Shown piece after piece: positions 7,239-15,686 of a stretch of DNA of 64,000 bases. The position numbers were made by a program, and so were the translations under genes. The DNA lies in the NCBI GenBank assembly GCA_024398785.1, contig JAKSIO010000003.1, positions 1-64,000 on the forward strand, in the 5' to 3' direction. Under the pieces are notes generated by a model that worked only from the letters and a program-made list of their open reading frames with translations, did not search any database and was not told the DNA's origin. Each line of letters starts with the position of its first letter. Positions within the stretch are counted from its first letter, which is position 1. The DNA is from Bacteroidaceae bacterium (GTDB lineage: Bacteria; Bacteroidota; Bacteroidia; Bacteroidales; Bacteroidaceae).

Positions 7239-8716
7239 TGCAGGTTGTTGTAATCGGCTCCGGTCTGGGCGGTCTGGAAACCGCTTATATCCTGGCAAAA
7301 CATGGTTGCAAAGTTTGTGTGCTTGAAAAGGATAATGTATTCGGCGGCGCTCTCCAGAGTTTTCGCCGTGCGGGTATAGACTTTGATACTGGTTTTCACT
7401 ATTTGGGAGGTTTGGATCCCGGCCAGTCGCTGCATGACCGTTTTGATTATCTCAATTTATTGCATTTGCCGTGGCATCGGCTTGACAGGGACTGTTTTGA
7501 TAAAATTATCATAAACGGTAAAAGTTATGTTCATGCCAACGGTCATGAACAATTCGCCCTTTCTCTTGCAGAAAGTTTTCCTTCGGAAAAAGAATCGCTG
7601 CTCAAGTTTGTCGGTTTGGTCAGGCAGGCATCGGAACGTATTTATCATGGTGCGGACTTGTTTCATTCAAGCAATCCTGATCAGGCTGATATTTATTCGG
7701 ATACTTTCTATACACAGTCTGCTTACGACGTTCTGAGGGGCTTGTTTAAGGATTCTCTCCTGATTGATGTGATAGGTGGCAGCGGCTCCAAGATAGATCT
7801 GACCAATCGTGAACTTCCGTTTTTTGTTTTTGCCGAGATATACAACAGTTTCATTGAAAGTGCATGGCGTCTTGACGGCCCCGGAAGCCTGATTGCGGAC
7901 AGCCTTGTGGCTGATATCCGTAAAATGGGTGGCCAGGTAATCTGCGGACAGAAAGTTGAAAGACTGGAGGTAAAGGACGGTAAAGTTACGGATGTTGTTA
8001 CATCGGACGGAAACTGTTACAGAGCCGATGTTGTTGTTTCTGATATTGCACCATCTCTTACTTTGAATCTTGTTAAGGATACTGCAGCAATACGCGGAAT
8101 ATACCGTCGCAGAATTGAGAATCTGGAGCTGAGTCTGGGAATGTTCACGGCTAACCTTAAACTTGTGCCTGGGAAATTAAAGTATCAGAACAGTAATTTG
8201 TTCATATTCAATAATTCATCGCCTTGGACTGCAGGCGCTGCGGTGAACGGCGCTTCTGTTGCCGACCGTGTGATGGTGTCCTTCCGCTATTCGTCAGGCA
8301 GTGAGTTCTGTGATAATGTTGATTTGCTGGCTCCAATGTCCTGGGATGTTGTAAGACAATGGGCTGATACTAAAAAGGGGCATCGCGGACAGGATTATGT
8401 TGAGTTCAAGCAACGTAAGGCAAAGGAACTGATTTCCCTTGCAGACGATTATATGGAAACTGTGGATCACAGCCGCTTTTCAGAGTGTATTGAGCTGGTT
8501 TCATGCAGTACTCCTATTACCTGGACAGGATATACGCAAACACCGGATGGAAGCGCTTTCGGTATTGTTAAGAAATGCAATGACCTGGCACGCACAATGC
8601 TGTCTGTAAATACTCCTATTCAGAATCTTTTCTATACAGGACAGAATGTCAATCTGCACGGATTAATGGGTGTTACAATGACTGCATGGCAAACCTGTCA
8701 AAGAGTCTTGAGATAA
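7235..8716 (+). CDS. FAD-dependent oxidoreductase of the phytoene desaturase / retinol saturase superfamily
   Basis: The product is about 493 residues. It opens with a Rossmann dinucleotide fold (VVVIGSGLGGLETAYILAKHG, residues 3 to about 23, then Glu of VLEKD) and closes with the family's second FAD contact, NLFYTGQNVNLHGLMGVTMTAW. Members desaturate or saturate polyene chains. The start is ATG 7235 or 7238, overlapping the previous stop, so it is translationally coupled to the dehydratases. The 3' end overlaps the convergent transporter gene by 19 bp. In this operon it may set double bonds in the ACP-bound chain. No carotenoid genes are nearby, so a carotenoid role is unlikely. Confidence 0.85.
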   Translation: MMQVVVIGSGLGGLETAYILAKHGCKVCVLEKDNVFGGALQSFRRAGIDFDTGFHYLGGLDPGQSLHDRFDYLNLLHLPWHRLDRDCFDKIIINGKSYVHANGHEQFALSLAESFPSEKESLLKFVGLVRQASERIYHGADLFHSSNPDQADIYSDTFYTQSAYDVLRGLFKDSLLIDVIGGSGSKIDLTNRELPFFVFAEIYNSFIESAWRLDGPGSLIADSLVADIRKMGGQVICGQKVERLEVKDGKVTDVVTSDGNCYRADVVVSDIAPSLTLNLVKDTAAIRGIYRRRIENLELSLGMFTANLKLVPGKLKYQNSNLFIFNNSSPWTAGAAVNGASVADRVMVSFRYSSGSEFCDNVDLLAPMSWDVVRQWADTKKGHRGQDYVEFKQRKAKELISLADDYMETVDHSRFSECIELVSCSTPITWTGYTQTPDGSAFGIVKKCNDLARTMLSVNTPIQNLFYTGQNVNLHGLMGVTMTAWQTCQRVLR

Positions 8717-9324
8717 AGGACAACCCTGGTCGTAACAGGTAAAATAAGAATTTCGTACAAGGATTTCAATACAATCTGGATGCAGGCAATCTGAACAATA
8801 CGCCCTAAATCCAGTGCTCCCAGAAATGCTATCGGGAAAAATACGAAGGAATCGAGCGTTTCTCCCAAAATTGTAGACAAAATGGCCCGCGCAGCAAAAC
8901 CTTCACTGTTTGCTGCTGAGTGTCTTTCCTTCATACGTTTCATAATGTATGCATTTGTGTATGAACCAGCAAGAAAAGCAGTAAGACTGGCTATTACAAT
9001 ACGTGGGGCGAAATTGAAAATGTAGTTGAAGTGTATTGCTCCATCCCATCCGGGACTTGGCGGAAGTGCTGCCGCTGCATTCAACAGCAGTACAAAACAC
9101 AGATTGACTGTAAAACCCAGTAAAATAATACGGCTTGTGCATCTGAAACCCCAGACTTCGGAGAGACAGTCATTTATTATATATGATATTGGAAAAACCA
9201 ACAGCCCCGCGGTAAAATCTACATTGCACACTTGAAAAACCTTGATTTCCAATAGATTAGCAAGGATTAACAGTACGCAGAACCCTACAGATAATACTAG
9301 AAGCCACCATTCTTTCTTTTTCAT
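8698..9324 (-). CDS. yhhQ: Queuosine precursor transporter (VUT family, YhhQ-like)
   Basis: The 208-residue membrane protein has about six TM helices. The segment LLVFPISYIINDCLSEVWGF matches the conserved YhhQ/VUT core, which imports queuine or 7-deazaguanine precursors for tRNA queuosine. The start at 9324 is followed by MKKKEWWLL, a positive cap before TM1. It is monocistronic and convergent with the flavoenzyme (19-bp overlap). It is divergent from dacB, with 62 bp between. The leader of about 20 nt is too short for a preQ1 riboswitch. Confidence 0.88.
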   Translation of the reverse strand: MKKKEWWLLVLSVGFCVLLILANLLEIKVFQVCNVDFTAGLLVFPISYIINDCLSEVWGFRCTSRIILLGFTVNLCFVLLLNAAAALPPSPGWDGAIHFNYIFNFAPRIVIASLTAFLAGSYTNAYIMKRMKERHSAANSEGFAARAILSTILGETLDSFVFFPIAFLGALDLGRIVQIACIQIVLKSLYEILILPVTTRVVLYLKTL

Positions 9325-9345
9325 CTGTTGTCTAATTTGCGTGCA

Positions 9346-9353
9346 AAGATATA
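9346..9353 (-). promoter_or_regulatory. -7 element TATCTTTG for the queuosine transporter gene
   Basis: On the minus strand the sequence reads TATCTTTG, a TAnnTTTG match, 21 bp upstream of the ATG at 9324. No convincing -33 TTG lies at the standard spacing. Confidence 0.5.
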
Positions 9354-9373
9354 TAGTTTTTACAATTTATTCT

Positions 9374-9381
9374 TAACTTTG
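9374..9381 (+). promoter_or_regulatory. -7 element TAACTTTG for dacB, giving an almost leaderless transcript
   Basis: TAACTTTG ends only 5 bp before the ATG at 9387, so transcription should begin at or next to the start codon. No other Met allows a complete signal peptide, so either dacB is leaderless or this box is not the real promoter. Confidence 0.5.
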
Positions 9382-9386
9382 CCTAT

Positions 9387-10880
9387 ATGAACGGCTTTTA
9401 TTTGGTATTGCTCGCACTTTGTATGTTTGTTGCTCCTGTCAGCGCTAAGAAGCAACCTTCTCCCGAAAAAAAACTGGAACGTGATCTTACAGCTATTATG
9501 CATGAAAAGATGCCGCGTGCAAGCCGTGTGGGCATATATGTCTACGATCTGGAGAATAATACCGTGATTTTTGAGAATGAACCCAATGTGATGTGTCAGC
9601 CGGCATCGTGCCAGAAGCTTCTTACAACAATTACAGCTCTTGACGCTAACGGCGGAAGTCCGTTTCTTACACAATTCTGGATTAAGGGTAAAGTGGTGTG
9701 GGATGAACATAAAAACAGTATCCTGCAAGGCGATTTGTATGTGGTGGGCGGTTTTGATCCCACCTTTACGGTTGAGCGTATGGATACAATAATCAAGTCT
9801 ATGCGCATAAGCAAAATTACCGGCAAGATATATGCTGATGTCAGTGCCAAGGATTCGGTCAGCTTTGGTCCGGGCTGGTGGTGGGACGATGCTCCATACT
9901 CGTTCCAGCCCTATGTGTCGCCTCTGCTTGTGGAGAAAGATAATGTTGAGGTAACTGTATGGCCTTCAACAAAAGGGCGTGCTGCCAATGTTAGTCTGAA
10001 GCCTCAAAGCAACTATTTTGCGATAGAAAACAATAGTGTTACCGTTCATAAGGACTCTGCTTCTACCGTCAAGGTGCAGCGCAGATGGATGCAGAATGAG
10101 AATACCATTGTTATTGAAGGCGATGTCAATACTCTTACTCATAAGTCATTGTCCGTGTATGCCAGTCAGGATATGTTTATGAATATTTTCCTGGAACGTT
10201 TGCGGGCTAGAGGAGTAGAGTATGGCGGAGGTTACGAATATGCCGAACTTTCTTTGGATACTGTCAGTGACGGTTCTCTATTTCCGGTCACAGGCAATCC
10301 GTATTGCTTGAAAAGCCCGGTTGCAGACTTTTTTATAGGGTATGAAACTCCGTTTGATTCTGTTATGGTTCCAATGCTGAAAAACAGTGACAATCTGTAT
10401 GCGGAGTGTGTTCTTATGAATACCGCAGCAACTGTTCTGAAGAAAAAACATCTTTCATGGTCAGAGGCTGTTGTTCCGGAAAAGGATTTGGCTCAGCGTC
10501 TGAATTTCGAGAGTGGAACATATTCAATCAAAGACGGTAGCGGACTTAGCAATGTTGACTACATATCACCTAAACAGATGGTGTGTTTGTTGCAATATGC
10601 ATATAACAAACCGAAAATATTTGACCGTCTGTATCCCGCATTGCCTGTCAATGGAGTTGACGGAACGCTTAAAAACAGAATTACCGGTTTGGATTATGTT
10701 GGCAGAGTACACGCTAAGACCGGTTCCTTGAGTGTTGCAAGTACTCTTGCGGGATATGTCCGGATGCGTAACGGACGTATGGCTGCATTTTGTATCATGA
10801 ACCAGAATTACAGTGGTGCTTCTTCTGCCCGTAATCTTCAGGATGCGCTGCTGAGTTATATTATTGATAATGTTAAGTGA
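9387..10880 (+). CDS. dacB: D-alanyl-D-alanine carboxypeptidase/endopeptidase, PBP4 type (peptidase S13)
   Basis: This periplasmic enzyme trims or cuts peptidoglycan peptides. The 497-residue protein has a signal peptide ending at PVSA (20). All three penicillin-binding motifs are present: SCQK (Ser74, Lys77), SDN (334-336) and KTG (444-446), followed by the DD-peptidase fold end. A long insertion between the first two motifs (about 90-300) is typical of class C PBP4. It is transcribed alone, with 270 bp of non-coding DNA after it. Penicillin binding is expected from the family. Confidence 0.93.
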   Translation: MNGFYLVLLALCMFVAPVSAKKQPSPEKKLERDLTAIMHEKMPRASRVGIYVYDLENNTVIFENEPNVMCQPASCQKLLTTITALDANGGSPFLTQFWIKGKVVWDEHKNSILQGDLYVVGGFDPTFTVERMDTIIKSMRISKITGKIYADVSAKDSVSFGPGWWWDDAPYSFQPYVSPLLVEKDNVEVTVWPSTKGRAANVSLKPQSNYFAIENNSVTVHKDSASTVKVQRRWMQNENTIVIEGDVNTLTHKSLSVYASQDMFMNIFLERLRARGVEYGGGYEYAELSLDTVSDGSLFPVTGNPYCLKSPVADFFIGYETPFDSVMVPMLKNSDNLYAECVLMNTAATVLKKKHLSWSEAVVPEKDLAQRLNFESGTYSIKDGSGLSNVDYISPKQMVCLLQYAYNKPKIFDRLYPALPVNGVDGTLKNRITGLDYVGRVHAKTGSLSVASTLAGYVRMRNGRMAAFCIMNQNYSGASSARNLQDALLSYIIDNVK

Positions 10881-11150
10881 TAATGCATAAATATACAGAA
10901 ATATGCAATTTTATGTTTAGTTTATTGCTGTTTTTGTTGACAAAATGTTATAATATCGTTTGAATATCTGTCTAAAATCTTTGATTTCCGGTAAAGATAA
11001 TGCAAAATGCAAGTTGTAGATGTGTCTGACATTGGTTGGAATAAAAATTCAAAAAAAAGTGCATTTTTGCATACATTTTCCGTATTAAATGTGTAACTTT
11101 GCAGTCGCAATTGAAAATTAATTGAATTTTTAATATAAAGTTTTACACAA
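10881..11150 (+). promoter_or_regulatory. gdhA upstream region with -7 box and TGCA-rich inverted motifs
   Basis: This AT-rich 270-bp region has no gene that I can support. A -7 box TAACTTTG lies at 11094-11101, followed by a leader of about 45 nt before gdhA. Two related motifs face each other: TGCAAAATGCA at 11001-11011 and TGCATTTTTGCA at 11060-11071. Their position just upstream of the promoter suggests a regulator binding region, but this is inference. A TTG lies 24 bp above the -7 box, longer than the usual spacer. Confidence 0.5.
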
Positions 11151-12500
11151 ATGACTGCTAATCAGTATGTAGAAGAATTTATGGCGAATCTTATCGCCAA
11201 GAATCCGGGGGAAAAGGAATTCCACCAGGCAGTAAAAGAGGTTGTAGAGAGCGTTGCTCCTTACATTGTTGAAAGCCCTCAGCTCATGAAAATGAAAGTC
11301 ATGGAGCGTATCGTTGAGCCGGAAAGAATCATTATGTTCCGTGTTCCATGGGTTAACGATGCAGGTGAGGTTTGCATCAACAAGGGTTACCGTGTTCAGA
11401 TGAACAGTGCTATAGGCCCGTATAAAGGCGGTATCCGTTTCCACTCAAGCGTAAACCTGAGCATTCTTAAATTCCTTGCATTTGAGCAGACATTCAAAAA
11501 CAGTCTTACTACACTGCCAATGGGTGGCGGTAAGGGCGGTTCAGACTTCAGCCCGCGCGGCAAGTCAGATATGGAAGTTATGCGTTTCTGCCAGAGCTTC
11601 ATGAACGAATTGTTCCGTCATATCGGTCCTGATACCGATGTTCCTGCCGGTGATATAGGTGTTGGCGGCCGTGAAGTTGGTTTCATGTTCGGTCAGTATA
11701 AGAAACTCCGCGATGAGTTCACAGGTACATTTACAGGTAAGGGCCGCAGTTTCGGTGGTTCTATCATGCGTCCTGAAGCTACAGGTTACGGTGCTTGCTA
11801 CTTTGGCCAGGCTATGCTTGCTACACGCGGTGAGTCTTATGAGGGCAAGACAGTATGTATTTCAGGTTCAGGTAATGTGGCACAGTATGCTTGCAAGAAA
11901 GCACGTGAACTTGGTGCAAAGGTTGTTACAATGTCAGATTCAAACGGCTTTATCTATGATCCAGAGGGCATCGACGATGCAAAATGGAACTATATCTTCA
12001 ATCTGAAGAATGTTAAGCGTGGCCGTATCAAAGAGTATGTATCACAGTATCCTAATGCACAGTACTTTGAGGGCCAGCGTCCTTGGAGCATCAAGTGCGA
12101 TATTGCAATGCCTTGCGCAACTCAGAACGAGTTGAACGGTGAGCAGGCTAAGGAATTGCTTAAGAATGGTTGTACATGTGTTGTTGAAGGTGCAAACATG
12201 CCTACAACTCCTGATGCAATTGCTGCATTCCAGGCTGCAAAGATTCTTTACTCTCCTGGTAAGGCTTCAAATGCCGGTGGTGTTGCAACTTCAGGTCTTG
12301 AAATGACTCAGAACTCTATGCGTCTTGGCTGGTCTGCCAAAGAGGTTGACGAGCGTCTGCACGATATTATGACCGGTATCCACGAAATGTGCGTTAAGTA
12401 CGGTACAGAAGAAGACGGTTATATCAACTACGTTAAGGGTGCTAACATTGGCGGTTTCATGAAAGTTGCCGATGCAATGCTTGCTCAGGGTATTGTCTGA
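11151..12500 (+). CDS. gdhA: NADP-type glutamate dehydrogenase
   Basis: The enzyme interconverts 2-oxoglutarate plus ammonia and glutamate, the main ammonia assimilation step in many Bacteroidales. The 449-residue length fits the hexameric bacterial form. Visible sites are the substrate-binding Lys92 (GPYKGGIRF), the catalytic-site PMGGGKGGSDF with Lys128, and the nucleotide fold starting at VCISGSGNVAQYA. Codon choice appears more uniform than in its neighbours, as in highly expressed genes. It has its own -7 box and a strong terminator, so it is monocistronic. The NADP preference is by family similarity and is not proven here. Confidence 0.95.
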   Translation: MTANQYVEEFMANLIAKNPGEKEFHQAVKEVVESVAPYIVESPQLMKMKVMERIVEPERIIMFRVPWVNDAGEVCINKGYRVQMNSAIGPYKGGIRFHSSVNLSILKFLAFEQTFKNSLTTLPMGGGKGGSDFSPRGKSDMEVMRFCQSFMNELFRHIGPDTDVPAGDIGVGGREVGFMFGQYKKLRDEFTGTFTGKGRSFGGSIMRPEATGYGACYFGQAMLATRGESYEGKTVCISGSGNVAQYACKKARELGAKVVTMSDSNGFIYDPEGIDDAKWNYIFNLKNVKRGRIKEYVSQYPNAQYFEGQRPWSIKCDIAMPCATQNELNGEQAKELLKNGCTCVVEGANMPTTPDAIAAFQAAKILYSPGKASNAGGVATSGLEMTQNSMRLGWSAKEVDERLHDIMTGIHEMCVKYGTEEDGYINYVKGANIGGFMKVADAMLAQGIV

Positions 12501-12520
12501 TAAAAACATTCTATCATATA

Positions 12521-12555
12521 AAGGGGACTGCAATATGTTGCAATCCCCTTTTTTT
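12521..12555 (+). terminator. Intrinsic terminator of gdhA
   Basis: AAGGGGACTGCAA (12521-12533) pairs with TTGCAATCCCCTT (12538-12550) around a TATG loop. This gives 13 pairs with one mismatch, followed by a T tract to 12555. The right arm also supplies the TTG used in the promoter of the next gene. Confidence 0.9.
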
Positions 12556-12566
12556 ATGTATATTTG
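12538..12566 (+). promoter_or_regulatory. Promoter of the receiver/PPDK-like gene, overlapping the gdhA terminator
   Basis: TTG at 12538-12540 and TATATTTG at 12559-12566 are spaced 18 bp apart, slightly short of the usual 19-21. The -33 part lies in the terminator stem. The ATG follows at 12591. Confidence 0.5.
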
Positions 12567-12590
12567 CATCATAGGTAGGAGATTATCATT

Positions 12591-15572
12591 ATGAAACAGC
12601 CATCTGATATATTGCGTGCCAATGTTGACGAGCAACGCTCTCACGCTTTCATGGAATTCAGAATCAGGGAGATTCTGCTTGTTTGCAGCAGCTATGACGG
12701 TTATATCCTTGAAGAAGACGGACATCTGGATTATCAGATTAACCGTGAATATCTGGAGCTTAATATGAGCAAGCCTCCGCATATAACTCATGTAACCACA
12801 ACAAAAGAAGCTCTCGATTTGATTAAAAGCGGCCAGCATTTTGACTTTGTGCTGACAATGTTCAATGTTGGAGAACCCAATGTGTTCCGCTTTTCAAAAA
12901 TGGTGAAAAAAATTGACCCGCAGATGCCTGTTGTTCTGCTTACTGCTTTTTCAAAAGAGGTTTATCACCAGCTTGACGAAAATGACACCAGCTATATTGA
13001 TAATATTTTCTGCTGGCATGGCAATGCTGAACTGATTATTGCCATCATCAAACTTATGGAGGATTATATGAACTCTGAAAGCGATATCCTTGAAGGTGGA
13101 GTTCAGTGTATTCTTCTTGCAGAGGATTCAATCAGATTCTATTCAAGTTACCTGCCAGAACTGTATCGCATAATATTGCAGCAGAACAGTGGTTTCCTTC
13201 AGGATGCTTATAACGAACAGCAAATGCTCAGTCGCAAGCGCTCCCGTCCCAAAGTTCTTCTTGCAACAAATTACAGTGAAGCCCGTGCCTATTACGAAAA
13301 ATACAAGAAAAACCTGCTTGGTGTAATAAGTGATATAGGTATGGTTGAAAATCCGGGTGATTCTATAGAGTCTGAAATAAGCGATGCTGGTCTTCAGTTT
13401 TGCAAATATATAAAGGAACAAACCAAATGGATGCCGGTCATTCTGCAGTCTAGCCAGCTGTCGCTGAAGCAGAAGGCGCTGGAACTTGGTGCTGGATTTA
13501 TTGCTAAAAACTCAAAGACATTGCTTGAAGAGTTGCGTAATGTTGTTCTGAGTGAATTCGGTTTTGGTGATTTTATTTTCCGTAATCCGGAAACAAACAA
13601 GGAAATAGGCCGTGCAAAAGACTTGTACACCTTACAGCAAATGCTCATTCATATTGATGACAGCCTGTTTGAAAATTACACCCAACAGATGAAATTTTCA
13701 AAATGGCTTTATGCGCGCGGACTTTTTCCATTGGCCAAGGTGTTCCGTAATATAGATAGCAGCCATTTTGCCAATGAAAACGAACATAAAAACACGCTGA
13801 TAGACCTTATTCAGGATTATCGCACTATTCTCGGACAGGGCATAATAGTCCGTTTTGATGCGGAAACGTATAGCGATACCATTGCCTTCTCACGAATGGG
13901 ACAAGGTTCTATAGGCGGAAAAGCGCGTGGTCTGGCATTTATGAATTCAATTCTGTCCAGCCATGAACTTTACCTGAAATATCCAGGTGTACGTATTTCA
14001 ATACCACGTTGTGTTGTAATAGCCACTGATTATTTTGACCAGTTCATTGAAATGAACGGCTTGAAATATATAATTCAGAGTGACCTTACAGACGATGCCA
14101 TCCTGGCTGAATTTATCAGTTGCGAAATGCCTTCGGAACTTCTGCCGCAGCTTAAGGCTTTGGTGCAGACGTGCAAGGGGCCTTTGGCAGTACGTTCTTC
14201 TTCAAAATTGGAAGATTCACATTATCAGCCATTTGCGGGGGTCTATTCAACTTATATGATTCCGCGTGCACAAGATGATGACCAGATGTTGCGCATGCTT
14301 GTCCGTGCAATTAAAAGTGTATACGCGTCAACCTATTTTGCCAGTTCCAAAGCATATATCCAGACAACGGAAAATGTTTTGTCAGAGGAAAAGATGGCGG
14401 TTATAATCCAGGAGATTTGCGGAACAGAGTATAAAGGATATTTCTTCCCTACCATGAGCGGTGTAGCCCGCAGCTGCAATTTGTATCCGATAGATAATGA
14501 AAAAAGCAGTGATGGAGTATGCAACCTTGTAATGGGATTGGGAAAAGCTGTTGTGGACGGTATGCGTTCTCTGCGTTTCTGTCCTCGCTATCCTGATAAG
14601 GCATTGCAGACGTCAACACCCGAACTTGCAGTGCGTGATGCCCAGACAGAGGTTATGGCCCTTGACCTTAATCCTGAGTCTTTCCGCCAGTCAACAGACG
14701 ATGCCGTAAACTTGCGTCCTGTTCCAATCTCCGAGATTCAGGATTGCAAGAACAGCAAGTATGCCTGTTCTCTGTTTGACTATACAAACAACATGATTGT
14801 GGAAACTCAGGGATTTAACCCTACATTCAAGTTGATAACATTCAACCGAATTCTCAAATATGGAGCATTCCCGCTGTCGGAAATTCTGCAGGATATGTTG
14901 CTGATTGGTGAACAGGAAATGCATTGCCCGGTCGAGATTGAGTTTGCTGTTAATATGGATGTAGCTCCCGGACAGCAATACAGATTTGATTTTCTTCAAA
15001 TCCGTCCTATTGTACGTTCACAGAATTATGCAAACAGTACAACATGGGAACAGGTTGATACAAGTGATGCTCTGGTGTATTCCACAATGGCTCTTGGAAT
15101 AGGGCATATGAACGGCATAGAACATATTGTTTACATTAAGCCCGGAAGTTTTTCCAGTCTGGAAACAGAACAGATTGCTGAGGAACTGAAACAATTCAAT
15201 CTGAAACTGAAAGAGTTGAAAAAAGAGTATGTGCTGATTGGTGCAGGCCGTTGGGGATCTTCTGACCCGAATCTTGGTGTACCGGTACGGTGGGAACATA
15301 TTTCTCAGGCTCGTGTAATTGTTGAGGAGGCATTGACGGATTACAACATTGAATTCAGCCAGGGAACCCATTTCTTTCAGAACGTGACATCGCTCGGCGT
15401 AGGATATATGTCTGTTGACAGTGTAAATTCCGACAGTAAAATTGATTATGCTGCACTGGATTCTATGACAGCGGTGATGGAAGGCAGGTATTTACGTTGT
15501 GTTGCAGCTCCGGAATCTCTGTTTGTATGTGTTGATGGTGTAAGTCGCAAGGGTGTGGTGAAAAAATGTTGA
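12591..15572 (+). CDS. Receiver-like plus PEP/pyruvate-binding (PPDK N-terminal) fusion protein
   Basis: The 993-residue cytoplasmic protein is large and poorly understood. Residues about 20-160 and 215-330 look like two response-regulator receiver folds; the second has VISDIGM and a terminal AKNSKTLLEEL typical of alpha5. From about 435 to 810 there is the ATP-grasp domain of pyruvate phosphate dikinase/PEP synthase (GQGSIGGKARGL, then PLAVRSSSKLEDS, ending LQIRPIVRS). The swivelling phosphohistidine domain and PEP-binding barrel are not visible. Instead there are about 180 residues with GAGRWGSSDPNLGVPVRW. It is therefore unlikely to be a PEP synthase; sensing or phosphotransfer is possible. 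It lies between gdhA and ald. Confidence 0.75.
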   Translation: MKQPSDILRANVDEQRSHAFMEFRIREILLVCSSYDGYILEEDGHLDYQINREYLELNMSKPPHITHVTTTKEALDLIKSGQHFDFVLTMFNVGEPNVFRFSKMVKKIDPQMPVVLLTAFSKEVYHQLDENDTSYIDNIFCWHGNAELIIAIIKLMEDYMNSESDILEGGVQCILLAEDSIRFYSSYLPELYRIILQQNSGFLQDAYNEQQMLSRKRSRPKVLLATNYSEARAYYEKYKKNLLGVISDIGMVENPGDSIESEISDAGLQFCKYIKEQTKWMPVILQSSQLSLKQKALELGAGFIAKNSKTLLEELRNVVLSEFGFGDFIFRNPETNKEIGRAKDLYTLQQMLIHIDDSLFENYTQQMKFSKWLYARGLFPLAKVFRNIDSSHFANENEHKNTLIDLIQDYRTILGQGIIVRFDAETYSDTIAFSRMGQGSIGGKARGLAFMNSILSSHELYLKYPGVRISIPRCVVIATDYFDQFIEMNGLKYIIQSDLTDDAILAEFISCEMPSELLPQLKALVQTCKGPLAVRSSSKLEDSHYQPFAGVYSTYMIPRAQDDDQMLRMLVRAIKSVYASTYFASSKAYIQTTENVLSEEKMAVIIQEICGTEYKGYFFPTMSGVARSCNLYPIDNEKSSDGVCNLVMGLGKAVVDGMRSLRFCPRYPDKALQTSTPELAVRDAQTEVMALDLNPESFRQSTDDAVNLRPVPISEIQDCKNSKYACSLFDYTNNMIVETQGFNPTFKLITFNRILKYGAFPLSEILQDMLLIGEQEMHCPVEIEFAVNMDVAPGQQYRFDFLQIRPIVRSQNYANSTTWEQVDTSDALVYSTMALGIGHMNGIEHIVYIKPGSFSSLETEQIAEELKQFNLKLKELKKEYVLIGAGRWGSSDPNLGVPVRWEHISQARVIVEEALTDYNIEFSQGTHFFQNVTSLGVGYMSVDSVNSDSKIDYAALDSMTAVMEGRYLRCVAAPESLFVCVDGVSRKGVVKKC

Positions 15573-15625
15573 CTTTCTGTCAAAAAAAAATGACACAGAC
15601 TGAAAAAGAAAAAAAAGAAAATAAT

Positions 15626-15657
15626 TAAATTTGCAATTCGGAAAGGGGAATATCCCC
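15626..15657 (+). promoter_or_regulatory. ald -7 box and leader hairpin
   Basis: TAAATTTG at 15626-15633 fits the -7 consensus. Twelve bases later GGGGA-ATA-TCCCC (15645-15657) forms a small GC hairpin in the leader of the alanine dehydrogenase gene, 29 bp before its ATG. It has no T tract, so it may be an operator or an mRNA structure rather than a terminator. Confidence 0.45.
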
Positions 15658-15686
15658 CATGAGAACATTTAAATATTAACTAATTT

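Noticed and set aside
7235..8716. Carotenoid phytoene desaturase (crtI)
   Set aside because: No phytoene synthase or other carotenoid genes are present, and translational coupling to ACP dehydratases points to acyl chains.
9325..9345. preQ1 riboswitch before the queuosine transporter
   Set aside because: Only about 20 nt lie between the -7 box and the ATG, and no pseudoknot-forming sequence is visible.
12291..12839. 182-codon minus-strand frame over the gdhA end and the next gene
   Set aside because: Crosses a terminator and promoter of the plus strand and has no family features.
12591..15572. PEP synthase (ppsA) or PPDK (ppdK)
   Set aside because: Phosphohistidine and PEP-binding barrel domains are not visible, and receiver-like domains precede the ATP-grasp part.
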